Source: Vogesella mureinivorans
Lineage (GTDB): Bacteria > Pseudomonadota > Gammaproteobacteria > Burkholderiales > Chromobacteriaceae
Assembly: GCF_007644035.1 (NCBI RefSeq)
Contig: NZ_VMTV02000800.1
Location: forward strand, 1-64,000
DNA: 64,000 nucleotides
Reading direction: 5' to 3'
Shown here one piece after another: positions 35,075-44,253 of the stretch. Within the stretch, counting starts at the first letter, position 1; each line of letters opens with the position of its first letter. The position numbers were made by a program, and so were the translations under genes. The notes under the pieces are model-generated. The model was not told the origin of the DNA. It was given only the letters and a program-made list of their open reading frames with translations, and made no database searches.

Positions 35075-36202
35075 ATGAAAATCAGTAGCAATTTCGACGC
35101 AGGCAGCATCGAAGTAGTAGCCATCAACGGATTTGAAGACATTCAATTGCGCATCCGTAAAGACAATGCCTCGGACTTTGCGCAATGGTTTTACTTCCGG
35201 CTGCAAGGCGCGGCATACGAAACCTGCCGCATCCGCTTTCTGGATATTCAGCATACCGCCTACCCCAAAGGCTGGGAGGGCTACCAGGCCGTAGCCTCGT
35301 ACGACCGGGTAAACTGGTTCCGCGTCCCCACCTATCTGGATGGCGACGAGCTGGTGATCGAGCACGCACCGCTGGCTGGCAGCATCTACTACGCCTACTT
35401 CGAGCCCTACTCGCACGAACAGCACCTGAACCTGATCGGTATGGCGCAAAGCTCCGGCCTGTGCCAAGTAAGCGATCTGGGTTCAACCGTACAGCAGCGT
35501 GACATCAACCTGCTGACCATCGGCCACGAGGTTGAGTCTGACCTGAAAATCTGGGTGACCGCCCGCCAGCACCCTGGCGAAACCATGGCTGAGTGGTTTG
35601 TAGAAGGCTTCCTCACCCGCCTGCTGGATTCGCAAGACCCTACCTCGCGCGCGCTGCTGGACCGCGCCACTTTCTACGTGGTGCCCAATATGAACCCGGA
35701 TGGCTCGGTACTGGGCAACTTGCGTACCAATGCCGCCGGGGCCAACCTGAACCGCGAATGGCTGAACCCCAGCCTGGAAACCAGCCCGGAAGTCTTCCAT
35801 GTGCGCAACAAGATGCTGGAAACCGGCGTAGACCTGTTCCTGGACATTCACGGTGACGAGGCGATTCCTTATGTCTTCGTGGCCGGTACCGAAGGCGTAC
35901 CCAGCTACAGCCCGCGCGTTGCCGAGCTGGAAGAACAGTTCAAGCAGCAGCTGAAAGTCGCCTCGCCAGACTTCCAGGACGAACACGGTTATGAGCGCGA
36001 CGAGCCGGGTGCGGCCAACCTGTCCATGGCCACAGCGTGGGTAGGCAACCAGTTCCAGTGCCTGGCGTATACGCTGGAAATGCCGTTCAAGGACAACGAC
36101 AACCTGCCAGACGACGATACTGGCTGGAACGGCCAGCGCAGCCTGCGCCTCGGCGAGGCTACGCTTAGCGCCATTTATGGCGTACTGAAAACCATACGCT
36201 AA
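35075..36202 (+). CDS. M14-family zinc carboxypeptidase, cytosolic carboxypeptidase-like
   Basis: The 375-aa protein has no signal peptide, so it should act in the cytosol. Residues about 1-125 form the beta-sandwich domain that precedes the catalytic domain in cytosolic carboxypeptidases. The zinc ligands are H166 and E169 in ARQHPGETMAEW and H259 in LDIHGDE. NMNPDGSVLGNLRTNAAGAN and LNREW give the substrate-binding Asn-Arg pair, and E335 in YTLEMPF is the catalytic base. This layout matches the M14D subfamily, whose eukaryotic members trim glutamate from tubulin; bacterial substrates are little known. It is monocistronic, flanked by terminators. One uptake-like repeat lies inside. Confidence 0.88.
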   Translation: MKISSNFDAGSIEVVAINGFEDIQLRIRKDNASDFAQWFYFRLQGAAYETCRIRFLDIQHTAYPKGWEGYQAVASYDRVNWFRVPTYLDGDELVIEHAPLAGSIYYAYFEPYSHEQHLNLIGMAQSSGLCQVSDLGSTVQQRDINLLTIGHEVESDLKIWVTARQHPGETMAEWFVEGFLTRLLDSQDPTSRALLDRATFYVVPNMNPDGSVLGNLRTNAAGANLNREWLNPSLETSPEVFHVRNKMLETGVDLFLDIHGDEAIPYVFVAGTEGVPSYSPRVAELEEQFKQQLKVASPDFQDEHGYERDEPGAANLSMATAWVGNQFQCLAYTLEMPFKDNDNLPDDDTGWNGQRSLRLGEATLSAIYGVLKTIR

Positions 36203-36211
36203 GCAGCAAAC

Positions 36212-36247
36212 CCGTAAAAAAAGCCGCTTGAAGCGGCTTTTTTTACG
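36212..36247 (+). terminator. Bidirectional intrinsic terminator
   Basis: A near-perfect hairpin of about 17 bp with seven A on the left and seven T on the right around GCCGC and GCGGC. It separates two convergent genes. Confidence 0.92.
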
Positions 36248-36257
36248 GCAGGCTAAT

Positions 36258-37931
36258 TTACGACAGAGTCTTGATCAGCTCGATCTCGGCCTGACACCAT
36301 TCGGTTCCCTTTTCCACCACCCGCCCCAGGCTAATCAGGAATACCTTGCCCCGTGCCACCATCTGATACTGCTTGCCCATGGCGTAGGTACCAATGGAAA
36401 TCAGCACGGTATTGAGCTTCCTGCCCTCGCGCAACAAGGGGACAAACAAGGCAATCTCACCCTGGTTCCATACCATCTCGGCAGGTGTTGCAGGGTCTAC
36501 CGAGCGCCCCTCTTCCTGACGTAAAGCAGCGGCTACCGGCCGGTTGGTAAGAATATGCACGCCAAGGTACAGCTTGTCCTGCCCCGGGCGCTGCAAGCGC
36601 CGCACCACCCCTAGCGACCAGTCACTGTCGCCACGCTGGCGAAAGCCCAGCAAGGTACCCAACGCGACCCATTCGTTGCCTTGCGCGGGCAAGCTCAGGC
36701 CCAAGCCGGTTTCGCTGCGGTTGTCTACATCCCAGAACGGAAACTGCTCTTTTTGCTGCAGCAATGGCGCCACTTGCCGCTCGCGCCGGCGACTGGTAAC
36801 AAAACCATAGATACGCACCTCGTCGGCGGTATCGAAATTGTCATCATTTCCGCCTGCACGCCGCGTATCTTCACGGGCCTTTTCTTCCTGTTCACGTACC
36901 AGCTTGTGTAGCTGCGCAAAACGCTGTGCCACTTCGATCTGCTGGCTATCCACACGCACGCGCTGCGCTCGCTCGTACATATACGGCCTTACCGACCATT
37001 CGCGGCACAGATAACGCAGCAAGCCTGCATCCACGCCCGCCGTCATGATGGCTTTCAGCTCGGAAGGTACCGAGCCAGACTCGAATACCGACACCCAGCT
37101 GGTCAGTTGATCGATCAGGTCTGCGGTACTCCACACCCTGACATGCCCTTTTGGTATGGCATCCCGCAGTCTGGCAGGCGGCTGGCCGGCAGTCAGGTTT
37201 ACCATGAAGCTGGCATTGCCTTCGTAGTCCTGCCCTAGCGCCATGTGGCGGGATGTCAGCAAAGAAAGCTGGTAGGCAAAACGGATCTGGCGAATGGCCA
37301 GATTACCGCTGGTCAGCGTGGACACCATCAACAGCGACAAATACAGGTCGTGAATGGTAGTGGCATGCTCTTCCCCGAACAGCTGCACCGGCACCGCATC
37401 GATATGATGCTGCTCGGCATAAGCAAACAGCTGGTTGGCGTTGCGCCAGAACATTTCGTCGGGCTGGAAGTGCCGATAGTATTGCCATAGGGCAAATTCG
37501 GTCAGGTAGTGCATCATGCGCGCGATCACCACCGGCAGCATGATGCGTACCGTGGCGGCCGAGCTGTCATCCGGGTCGAAGCCCATAAAGCGCTGGTAGG
37601 CCGCGAGGATCTGCCGGCCATAGCCCAGTATCTGCGCGCGCAGCTGTGCTTCCAGCGCTTTGGGCATACGTGTATTGAGCAAGTACTGCTCGCACAGCTG
37701 CTGGTGCTGCACGGAAATCAGCCGATCCAGCTCCAGCACTGCCTCAAGTGCGTCCGGGCTGTAGTTTTCGCTTTGGGCGTTAAACTGCATCAGCAGCTCG
37801 CTGACCTTTGCGTGGGCTACCGGGCCAGTTTCACGCGCCAGCGGGGCATACCACTCTGTAATCAGCTTGACCGAGTCGAGCGGATGCGAGGCTTTTTTGC
37901 TGCCAAAAGAGAAGAAATCAAGCTTGACCAT
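36258..37931 (-). CDS. Uncharacterised protein with C-terminal PilZ (cyclic-di-GMP-binding) motif
   Basis: This is a 557-aa soluble protein that I cannot match to a named family. Residues about 15-340 are mainly helical with many aromatic and His residues. A charged stretch (345-370, including GGNDDNFD) is probably a linker. In the C-terminal part the two PilZ signatures occur in order and at normal spacing: RxxxR at 381-385 (RRRER) and N-x-S-x-x-G at 404-409 (NRSETG). WVALGTLLGFR and WSLGVVRRL follow, as in a PilZ barrel. It is therefore probably a cyclic-di-GMP effector. ATG 37931 starts MVKLDFFSFG. The gene stands alone; the H-NS-like gene upstream ends in its own terminator. Confidence 0.78.
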   Translation of the reverse strand: MVKLDFFSFGSKKASHPLDSVKLITEWYAPLARETGPVAHAKVSELLMQFNAQSENYSPDALEAVLELDRLISVQHQQLCEQYLLNTRMPKALEAQLRAQILGYGRQILAAYQRFMGFDPDDSSAATVRIMLPVVIARMMHYLTEFALWQYYRHFQPDEMFWRNANQLFAYAEQHHIDAVPVQLFGEEHATTIHDLYLSLLMVSTLTSGNLAIRQIRFAYQLSLLTSRHMALGQDYEGNASFMVNLTAGQPPARLRDAIPKGHVRVWSTADLIDQLTSWVSVFESGSVPSELKAIMTAGVDAGLLRYLCREWSVRPYMYERAQRVRVDSQQIEVAQRFAQLHKLVREQEEKAREDTRRAGGNDDNFDTADEVRIYGFVTSRRRERQVAPLLQQKEQFPFWDVDNRSETGLGLSLPAQGNEWVALGTLLGFRQRGDSDWSLGVVRRLQRPGQDKLYLGVHILTNRPVAAALRQEEGRSVDPATPAEMVWNQGEIALFVPLLREGRKLNTVLISIGTYAMGKQYQMVARGKVFLISLGRVVEKGTEWCQAEIELIKTLS

Positions 37932-38020
37932 GGGTTGAGCACACCAGCTTATACAAACAGTGCCAGACAGCTGCACAGGATTCAATACAAGGAGTATACG
38001 CGATGAACCCGCTGCAAAAA

Positions 38021-38052
38021 ACAAAACGCCATGTAGATACATGGCGTTTTGT
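38021..38052 (-). terminator. Intrinsic terminator after the H-NS-like gene
   Basis: ACAAAACGCCATGTA pairs perfectly with TACATGGCGTTTTGT across a 2-nt gap (4-6 nt loop in practice). T-rich 3' sides occur on both strands. Confidence 0.8.
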
Positions 38053-38069
38053 CTGGTGATGCAACAGCC

Positions 38070-38402
38070 TTACTTGATTTGCAAGGCTTCCAGGTCGCGA
38101 CCGGAGTCAATCCATGCCACCACCCACAGTGGCTTGCGGCCACGGCCAGTCCACGACAGGCTGGCGTCATCCGGGTGACGATACTTGGCTTCTACCGGCT
38201 TGCGGCTGCTCGCAGCAGGTGCCGAGCCCAGCTTGGCAGATTTGCTGGCGATATCTTCGATATCCAGGCCATGGGTACGAATCAGTTCCAGTACTTGCTT
38301 GGCAGCTTTGGCTTTTTCTTCGCTTTCACGACGACGGATTTCAGCATCCACATCAGCGCGCAGTTGCAGCAGTTCTGCAAAATCAACAGTAGACAGTTCC
38401 AT
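38070..38402 (-). CDS. H-NS-family nucleoid protein
   Basis: This 110-aa histone-like protein binds curved AT-rich DNA and silences genes. Residues about 1-50 form the helical oligomerisation domain (LLQLRADVDAEIRRRESEEK). The C-terminal DNA-binding domain has YRHPDDASLSWTGRGRKPLW with the AT-hook-like GRGRKP loop. Size and layout match the short H-NS-like proteins of betaproteobacteria. GGGGAG precedes the start. The upstream region is AT-rich with a good -35 box, so autoregulation is plausible. Confidence 0.93.
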   Translation of the reverse strand: MELSTVDFAELLQLRADVDAEIRRRESEEKAKAAKQVLELIRTHGLDIEDIASKSAKLGSAPAASSRKPVEAKYRHPDDASLSWTGRGRKPLWVVAWIDSGRDLEALQIK

Positions 38403-38441
38403 TTACAACTCCCCTTGAATGAACAATATTAATCTGTAACT

Positions 38442-38470
38442 AAGTTAGTCATACTGATAACTTTAGTCAA
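38442..38470 (-). promoter_or_regulatory. Promoter of the H-NS-like gene
   Basis: On the minus strand TTGACT (38465-38470), a 17-nt spacer and TAACTT (38442-38447). The -35 box matches five of six bases, the -10 box three. The whole 38403-38499 gap is unusually AT-rich for this genome. Confidence 0.45.
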
Positions 38471-38499
38471 GACTATATTGCATAATCAGGCCATTACAA

Positions 38500-39486
38500 T
38501 CAATCAGCATCAGGAAGAATATAGGGCAATGCCTGTTTTTCAATTACTGCCTGTGGATTATCTTGCAACATGGGCCGCCCTTCCCACGCACTGTGCTGCA
38601 CTACCAGCAAGCACGCTACGCTAGCATCTGCCATTTCTGCCGCCAGCACGACCCGGCCAATAACCTGATCGCCGGTTGATTCCGCAATAATGGCTGCACC
38701 TTCTTTTACACTGGCGCCACGCACAGTGGCCCGGTAGAGGCGGCGCTTCACTTTACCCAGATATTGCGTACGCGCCACGATTTCCTGCCCAGGGTAGCAG
38801 CCTTTCTTGAAGTTGATACCGCCGAGCAATTCCAGGTTCAGCATCTGCGGCACAAATTCTTCAAATGTGGCCAGAGAAACCCAGCCCAACCCGGCGCGAA
38901 TAAACAGATAATCGGCGGCGGCGCTGCCTACGGCTTGCAGGCCTTGCTGCCAGGTATTCGCCAATGGCAGACACGCCAGGCGCAGCATCAAGCCAAAGCC
39001 GATAGACAATACCAGCCCCCCCTGCGCGGCAGAAACCAGCCCAGGCTGCTGCGCTTGTGCGTCCTGCACCAGCCAGAGTGCATAGTGCTCGCTTACCGCA
39101 TCGACTTTCACTTTGGCACGCAAAATAAACATGCTGAGGCGGCGGCGGAATGCGTCGGCAATATCCTTGCGCAGCAGCAAATAATACTGGCCATCCACAC
39201 CTGCCAGGATAAAGCTGGCTTGCATGCGGCCTTTGGCGGTGGAATAGCTGCCCAATGTCACGCCACCAGCAGAAACGGCGGCAACATCGCATGAAAACTG
39301 CCCCTGCAGAAAGGCCGTGGCATCCTCGCCGTGGATATGCAGCAAGGCAAACTTAGTCAGCAATGAATAAGCCTGGCCGGCTTCCACTGCGGCCAACTGC
39401 TGTGCGTAGCCTGGCAATTTCAGCTCGTCATTTTCGATGATTTCACCCTGATTCTCTACCAACCATTGCGCTATTAGCTGCTGCAT
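38500..39486 (-). CDS. ygfZ: Folate-binding protein YgfZ (iron-sulfur cluster repair, GcvT-like)
   Basis: YgfZ is a tetrahydrofolate-binding relative of GcvT that supports the function of certain iron-sulfur enzymes, including the methylthiotransferase MiaB. The 328-aa product contains the defining motif KGCYPGQE with its conserved cysteine and the GcvT-type barrel (HIHGEDATAFLQGQFSCDV). ATG 39486 follows GAGGTG; an in-frame start four codons upstream is weaker. It is divergent from an EamA transporter gene. RimO, a relative of MiaB, is encoded 5 kb away. Confidence 0.92.
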   Translation of the reverse strand: MQQLIAQWLVENQGEIIENDELKLPGYAQQLAAVEAGQAYSLLTKFALLHIHGEDATAFLQGQFSCDVAAVSAGGVTLGSYSTAKGRMQASFILAGVDGQYYLLLRKDIADAFRRRLSMFILRAKVKVDAVSEHYALWLVQDAQAQQPGLVSAAQGGLVLSIGFGLMLRLACLPLANTWQQGLQAVGSAAADYLFIRAGLGWVSLATFEEFVPQMLNLELLGGINFKKGCYPGQEIVARTQYLGKVKRRLYRATVRGASVKEGAAIIAESTGDQVIGRVVLAAEMADASVACLLVVQHSAWEGRPMLQDNPQAVIEKQALPYILPDAD

Positions 39487-39580
39487 TGCACACCTCAATA
39501 AATATTGATCTAAGCAGGCGCAGCATTCAGAATGTCCGAACGCTGCTGCCCCATACGAATAAAAAACCCGTCACATCACC

Positions 39581-40441
39581 ATGCCACATACACACAAAAC
39601 AGCAATACACCCGCTTGTCTATGCACTGATGGCCATTTTACTGTGGTCATCGCTGGCCAGCCTGGGCACTTTCACCCAGCGGCTGCCGCCATTTCTGGTA
39701 ACCGCCATCGCACTGGCCATTGGCGCACTGCTCAGTATCCGGCATATTGCTCAATGGCGCGTTCCACTAAAAACCTTTGCCACAGGTGTCGCCGGCATTT
39801 TTGGTTACCACTGCCTGCTATTTACCGCATTTCGCACCGCGCCTGCACTGGAAGCGAATTTGCTGAATTACCTGTGGCCCTTATTGATTGTGCTACTTAG
39901 CCCCGTTTTCAAGCTGGGCACACTACGTTGGCCGCATATTGTGGCTTCGCTGTGCGGTTTCGCCGGCGCGGCCCTGATTGTGACCAAAGGCCAGCTACAC
40001 GTGCCGGCAGTATTGCCAGCGGGGTTTCTGTTTGCCATTGCCGCCGCTTTTACCTGGGCCTGCTACAGCCTGCAAACCCGCAAGCTGCCTGCCTTCCCCA
40101 ATGCCGCAGTAGGCGGATTCTGCCTGGCATCGGCGCTACTGGCCGGGCTATGCCACCTGGCCTTCGAGCCGGCCATCCTGCCAGACAGCGGGGAATGGCT
40201 AGCACTGCTGGCCATGGGCATCGGCCCACTGGGGCTGTCGTTCTTCTTCTGGAATATCGCCATGACATCGGCCGACCCGCGCCAGATCGGCGCCGTGTCC
40301 TACCTCACCCCCCTGCTATCTACCATGATGCTGGCGGCTACCGGCCTGGGCACCATGAACCGTACCAGCTGGATAGCAGCCGGGCTGATTCTGGGCGGCG
40401 CCATCATGGGCAGCCTGGCGGGGCGCGCAGAACGCGACTAA
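39581..40441 (+). CDS. EamA/DMT-superfamily inner-membrane transporter
   Basis: The 286-aa membrane protein has about ten hydrophobic segments and two tandem EamA repeats, the layout of drug/metabolite exporters. FRTAPALEANLLNYLWPLLI at the end of repeat one and DPRQIGAVSYLTPLLSTMML in repeat two are the typical boundary motifs. It resembles YddG-type exporters of aromatic amino acids, but substrate cannot be read from sequence. Start ATG 39581 lacks a strong ribosome site. It is divergent from ygfZ. Confidence 0.85.
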   Translation: MPHTHKTAIHPLVYALMAILLWSSLASLGTFTQRLPPFLVTAIALAIGALLSIRHIAQWRVPLKTFATGVAGIFGYHCLLFTAFRTAPALEANLLNYLWPLLIVLLSPVFKLGTLRWPHIVASLCGFAGAALIVTKGQLHVPAVLPAGFLFAIAAAFTWACYSLQTRKLPAFPNAAVGGFCLASALLAGLCHLAFEPAILPDSGEWLALLAMGIGPLGLSFFFWNIAMTSADPRQIGAVSYLTPLLSTMMLAATGLGTMNRTSWIAAGLILGGAIMGSLAGRAERD

Positions 40442-40449
40442 AAGCAAGA

Positions 40450-40487
40450 CACCCAGCTTGCAGCACAAACCGTGCGCAGGCTGGGTG
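40450..40487. terminator. Possible weak terminator hairpin
   Basis: CACCCAGC (40450-40457) pairs with GCTGGGTG (40480-40487) across a 22-nt loop between two convergent genes. A short T-run (TATTTTAA) follows a few bases later. Confidence 0.4.
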
Positions 40488-40538
40488 ACGGGTATTTTAA
40501 CGAGGCTTGTACAACAGGAACACCAGCAAAGTGCAGGG

Positions 40539-40985
40539 TTATTTCATGCTGCGGCGGTAGACGCGCTGGGCACCACGCACGGCATTCAGCGGCGCGGTGC
40601 TGAGCTGGGTAGAGGCAAAATGGTGAATCTGGCGCGAGGCACGGCTCGCGATCATACAGCCGGACAAACCCGCGTCCAGCGGCATGAAACAGGGTGCCAA
40701 CGCCCGCGGGGTTTTATCGAGGTACTGCAGCCATTGTTTCTGCTGCGAGCCCACCCAGCGCTCGCCCAGCACCAGCAGCTCGTGATTGATGTCTGCCGAA
40801 ACCTGCATCATGGCCGCGCCGGATTGCAAGGTGTCTTCCAGGCGCTGGTTGATCTGCTGGTGGTTGAATGGCACATCGTCCAGCGCGCGCGGGTAAAAAT
40901 GGCGCAAATAATCTGCCTGGGCCGCCATCCAGCGCTGCTGGGCGCGCTGGCATACATCCAGATACTGCTGCAATACCTTGACCAT
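40539..40985 (-). CDS. Hypothetical protein, helical, 148 aa
   Basis: I do not recognise this protein. It has no signal peptide or membrane segment. Residues about 1-100 are rich in Gln, Leu, Ala and Trp and should form long helices (LQQYLDVCQRAQQRWMAAQ). The C-terminal 40 residues are basic and end in RRSMK. The helical, Gln-rich pattern is loosely like phasins, and phaR/phaP are 6 kb away, but this is only a hint. Codon use fits the neighbours, so it is a real gene. It follows the LysR gene on the same strand by 27 nt. Confidence 0.65.
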   Translation of the reverse strand: MVKVLQQYLDVCQRAQQRWMAAQADYLRHFYPRALDDVPFNHQQINQRLEDTLQSGAAMMQVSADINHELLVLGERWVGSQQKQWLQYLDKTPRALAPCFMPLDAGLSGCMIASRASRQIHHFASTQLSTAPLNAVRGAQRVYRRSMK

Positions 40986-41012
40986 ATCGACTCCTGCCTG
41001 GGTTTTACCCTG

Positions 41013-41894
41013 TCAATGCAGCTGCCACACGGCAGACAGCTCGCCTACCAGCACAGACAATACCGGATCTGCGGCTTTGTCTGCTGAAAATACAAACTGC
41101 AGCTCGGCACTCTTGACGATGTCCGGCACTACCTCCAGCAGGCCTTGAGCAGCTGCCTGCTGGGCATCCTGCTCGCGAATCAGCGACAGCCCTACTCCGG
41201 CCTTGACCAACTCTATGGCGGTAAACAGGTTATCGCACTCGGATACTTTTTTCGGGGAAATATTCAGCTCGCGCCACAGCTCGCTGACAATTTTGGACAA
41301 ACTGGAAAACTGCGAAATACCCACCCACGGCAGGCGGCCCAGCTCTTTGGGGTTGGCCGCATTAATGCGCGAAAGCCAGCCTGGCGGGGCCACAATCCGC
41401 AAAGGCAGGTGGTCCAGCAACACGGTGTGTACGTTAGCGTAGGGGTTTTTGCCCAGATAAAAACCACCGTCCAGCTCTTTCTTGCGCACCGCATTCAGCA
41501 CATCACCGGTGACACCTTGGTGCAGGCAGACCTCCAGCAAGGGGTAGCGCTCTGCCATGCGCGCCACCAGCTCGCCCACGCGCAAGATATCCGGAGTCAG
41601 GGTGATGCCCAGCTGCGCCCGGCCGCTGAGCTGGCCCTTGAGCCCGCGCGCGTGGTTCAGCAGCTGGCGGGCGGCCGCCAGGATGTCTTGCGCTTGCGGC
41701 AACAGCTCCTGCCCGGCCAGCGTCAGCACCACGCCACCGGCGGTGCGCTCGAACAAGGGCATGCCGACTTCTTCTTCAATCGCCTTGATCTGCGCCGTCA
41801 CTGCCGGCTGGGACAAATGCAAGACCTCAGCGGCCTGTGTCAGGTGGCCCTGCTGCGCCACTGTCACAAAGGTCCTCAGCTGATAGATTTCCAT
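41013..41894 (-). CDS. LysR-family transcriptional regulator
   Basis: The 293-aa product has the LysR winged helix at 1-60 (MEIYQLRTFVTVAQQGHLTQ, then AAEVLHLSQPAVTAQIKAIE) and a periplasmic-binding-like effector domain from about 90. ATG 41894 starts the standard MEIYQLRTF; upstream in-frame sequence is not conserved. It is divergent from yjcH-actP-acs across 327 bp, so it may regulate acetate use and itself (inference from position). The effector is unknown. An uptake-like repeat lies at 41351. Confidence 0.88.
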   Translation of the reverse strand: MEIYQLRTFVTVAQQGHLTQAAEVLHLSQPAVTAQIKAIEEEVGMPLFERTAGGVVLTLAGQELLPQAQDILAAARQLLNHARGLKGQLSGRAQLGITLTPDILRVGELVARMAERYPLLEVCLHQGVTGDVLNAVRKKELDGGFYLGKNPYANVHTVLLDHLPLRIVAPPGWLSRINAANPKELGRLPWVGISQFSSLSKIVSELWRELNISPKKVSECDNLFTAIELVKAGVGLSLIREQDAQQAAAQGLLEVVPDIVKSAELQFVFSADKAADPVLSVLVGELSAVWQLH

Positions 41895-42221
41895 CCCTGT
41901 ACTGCCCTCTAGATTAGCTTGCGCACCAGGCATGCACGGCGCCTGCCCGTTTCGATAAATTGGCAATCATTCTGTACAAGCCCCTGCAACAGGACAAGGG
42001 CTGTGTCACAAAAAGATGCATCAGATTCGCTTATGTCATGCATCAATAAAGCAAATGCTCGACTGCAACGTACTGTAAATAATGAGTTTTTTACATGGCA
42101 CACGCCAAACCTTATCCGTCACATCAAAAAAAACGATTAGCGGCAGCCTGCACCAAAGTCGTAATTTCCCCTTAGCGATTACTGTCTTTCGATAGTTCGC
42201 AACAGAGATTAGGGAGGAACA
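41895..42221. promoter_or_regulatory. Divergent regulatory region of lysR and yjcH-actP-acs
   Basis: No gene is seen in these 327 bases. ATGCATCA occurs twice as a direct repeat (42016-42023 and 42038-42045), 22 bp apart, which is about two helical turns. The second half is AT-rich. GGGAGGA at 42211-42217 is the strong ribosome site of yjcH. I found no convincing sigma-54 element. Confidence 0.45.
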
Positions 42222-42530
42222 ATGAACGAAGACATCCTGAAACGGGTGCAGGCTAATCCGAAATTTGCAGAGCTGGTCCAGAAGAGATCCAGCCTCGGAT
42301 GGCTGCTCAGCATCGTCATGCTGGCAATTTACTATGGCTTCATCCTGGTACTTGCCTTCTCGCCGGCCACATTGGGCGCGTCGCTGTCTGGCGGCGTGAC
42401 CACGGTTGGCATCCCGGTGGGTATTTTCATCATCGTGTCGGCGTTTGTTTTGACCGGCATCTATGTTCGCAAAGCCAACACCGAGTTTGATCAGCTCAAT
42501 CAGCAGATTGTCGAGGAGGCGAAACAATGA
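42222..42530 (+). CDS. yjcH: DUF485 inner-membrane protein YjcH
   Basis: The 102-aa membrane protein has two hydrophobic segments (about 26-48 and 58-84) separated by a short loop, with charged cytosolic ends; this is the DUF485 layout. Family members are almost always encoded next to the acetate permease ActP, as here, and are thought to assist it, but the role is not proven. GGGAGGA precedes ATG. Its stop overlaps the actP start by 4 nt (ATGA), so the two are translationally coupled. Confidence 0.9.
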   Translation: MNEDILKRVQANPKFAELVQKRSSLGWLLSIVMLAIYYGFILVLAFSPATLGASLSGGVTTVGIPVGIFIIVSAFVLTGIYVRKANTEFDQLNQQIVEEAKQ

Positions 42531-44212
42531 AAAGCTGGATGAAATCCGCCGCACTCGGCTCGCTGTGCCTGCTACCGGCTTTTGCCATGGCAGCTGGCGC
42601 GCTGGAAGGTGACGTACAAAAGCAGGCCACCAACTGGACGGCCATCATCATGTTCCTGCTGTTTGTTTCCGGAACACTCTACATCACCTACTGGGCAGCA
42701 CGCCGCACCCAGTCCGCCTCCGACTTCTACACCGGCGGTGGTGGCATTACCGGCTTCCAGAACGGCCTGGCCATTGCGGGTGACTACATGTCCGCCGCGT
42801 CTTTCCTGGGTATTTCGGCCATGGTGTTCGAAAAAGGCTACGACGGCCTGATCTACTCCATGGGCTTCCTGGTGGGCTGGCCTATCATTCTGTTCCTGGT
42901 CGCCGAGCGCCTGCGTAACCTGGGTAAATTCACCTTTGCCGACGTGGCCTCCTATCGCCTGCAACAGACACCGGTACGTACCTTTGCCGCTACCGGTACG
43001 CTGGTGGTGGTAGCGCTGTACCTGATTGCACAGATGGTGGGCGCAGGCAAACTGATCCAGCTGCTGTTCGGCCTGAACTACAGCACCGCTGTGATCCTGG
43101 TAGGCGTGCTGATGGTGATGTACGTGATGTTCGGCGGCATGCTGGCCACCACCTGGGTACAGATCATCAAGGCGGTTATCCTGCTGTCCGGTGCCACTTT
43201 CATGGCCTTCATGGTGATGGCTTCCGTGGGCTTCAGCCCGGAAACACTGTTCCAGAAAGCCACCGAAGTGCATGCCAAAGGCTTGGCTATCATGTCGCCT
43301 GGCAAAGCAGACCCGATTGACTCCATCTCGCTGGGCCTGGCCCTGATGTTTGGTACCGCTGGCCTGCCGCACATCCTGATGCGCTTCTTTACCGTAAGCA
43401 ACGCCAAAGAAGCCCGCAAATCGGTGTTCTACGCTACCGGCTTCATCGGCTACTTCTACATCCTCACCTTCATCATCGGTTTCGGCGCCATCGTACTGGT
43501 ACTGAACCAGCCTGCTTTCATGGAAACCATCGTGAAAGACGGCAAGCCACTGACCCAGCTGCTGGGTGGCAACAACATGGCGGCGATTCACCTGTCGCAC
43601 GCTGTAGGTGGTGACCTGTTCTACGGCTTCATCTCCGCAGTGGCTTTTGCCACCATCCTGGCGGTGGTAGCTGGCCTGACCCTGTCTGGCGCATCGGCCG
43701 TATCGCACGACCTGTACGCATCGGTTATCAAGAAGGGCAAGGCTAACGAGAAGGACGAAATGCGCGTGTCCAAGCTGACCACGCTGGCGCTGGGTATCAT
43801 CGCCATCGTGCTGGGCCTGGTATTCGAGAAACAGAACATCGCCTTCATGGTGGGCCTGGCCTTCTCGATCGCAGCATCGGCCAACTTCCCGGTACTGTTC
43901 CTGTCCATGTTCTGGAAGGGTCTGACTACCCGCGGCGCCGTAATCGGTGGTGCCATCGGCCTGGTGTCTGCCGTGGTCATGATCATCCTGGGGCCAGCAG
44001 TATGGGTAGACGTGATGGGCCATGCCAAAGGTTCGGCACCGTTCCCGTACAAAAACCCTGCCCTGTTCTCCATGAGCCTGGCCTTCTTCTTTACCTGGTT
44101 GTTCTCGGTACTGGATACCTCCAAAGCCGCAGAAGAAGAAAAAGCCAAGTTTGACGCACAGTTTGTCCGCTCCATGACCGGTATCGGTGCATCGGGCGCC
44201 TCCAAACACTAA
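42527..44212 (+). CDS. actP: Acetate permease ActP (sodium:solute symporter family)
   Basis: The 561-aa inner-membrane symporter takes up acetate and related short monocarboxylates. It begins with a cleavable-looking hydrophobic segment ([18 protein letters not shown]). About 13 transmembrane segments of the SSS family follow, with [20 protein letters not shown] and the [13 protein letters not shown] motif. It sits between yjcH and acs, matching its role of feeding acetyl-CoA synthetase. Length is close to E. coli ActP. Confidence 0.94.
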   Translation: MKSWMKSAALGSLCLLPAFAMAAGALEGDVQKQATNWTAIIMFLLFVSGTLYITYWAARRTQSASDFYTGGGGITGFQNGLAIAGDYMSAASFLGISAMVFEKGYDGLIYSMGFLVGWPIILFLVAERLRNLGKFTFADVASYRLQQTPVRTFAATGTLVVVALYLIAQMVGAGKLIQLLFGLNYSTAVILVGVLMVMYVMFGGMLATTWVQIIKAVILLSGATFMAFMVMASVGFSPETLFQKATEVHAKGLAIMSPGKADPIDSISLGLALMFGTAGLPHILMRFFTVSNAKEARKSVFYATGFIGYFYILTFIIGFGAIVLVLNQPAFMETIVKDGKPLTQLLGGNNMAAIHLSHAVGGDLFYGFISAVAFATILAVVAGLTLSGASAVSHDLYASVIKKGKANEKDEMRVSKLTTLALGIIAIVLGLVFEKQNIAFMVGLAFSIAASANFPVLFLSMFWKGLTTRGAVIGGAIGLVSAVVMIILGPAVWVDVMGHAKGSAPFPYKNPALFSMSLAFFFTWLFSVLDTSKAAEEEKAKFDAQFVRSMTGIGASGASKH

Positions 44213-44229
44213 GCCCTACCCGTAGCAAA

Positions 44230-44253
44230 GGCCGCACCGTTCGCGGTGCGGCC
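44230..44253 (+). other. 10-bp hairpin with UUCG tetraloop between actP and acs
   Basis: GGCCGCACCG (44230-44239) pairs perfectly with CGGTGCGGCC (44244-44253) around TTCG, an unusually stable tetraloop. Its right arm contains the first bases of an uptake-like repeat (44248-44257). With no T-tail, it probably stabilises or attenuates the mRNA between the two genes rather than ending it. Confidence 0.6.

Noticed and set aside
41919-42140. 73-codon open frame in the lysR-yjcH spacer
   Set aside because: It has no ribosome site, codon use unlike the genome, AT-rich content and no recognisable features; the region is better read as regulatory.
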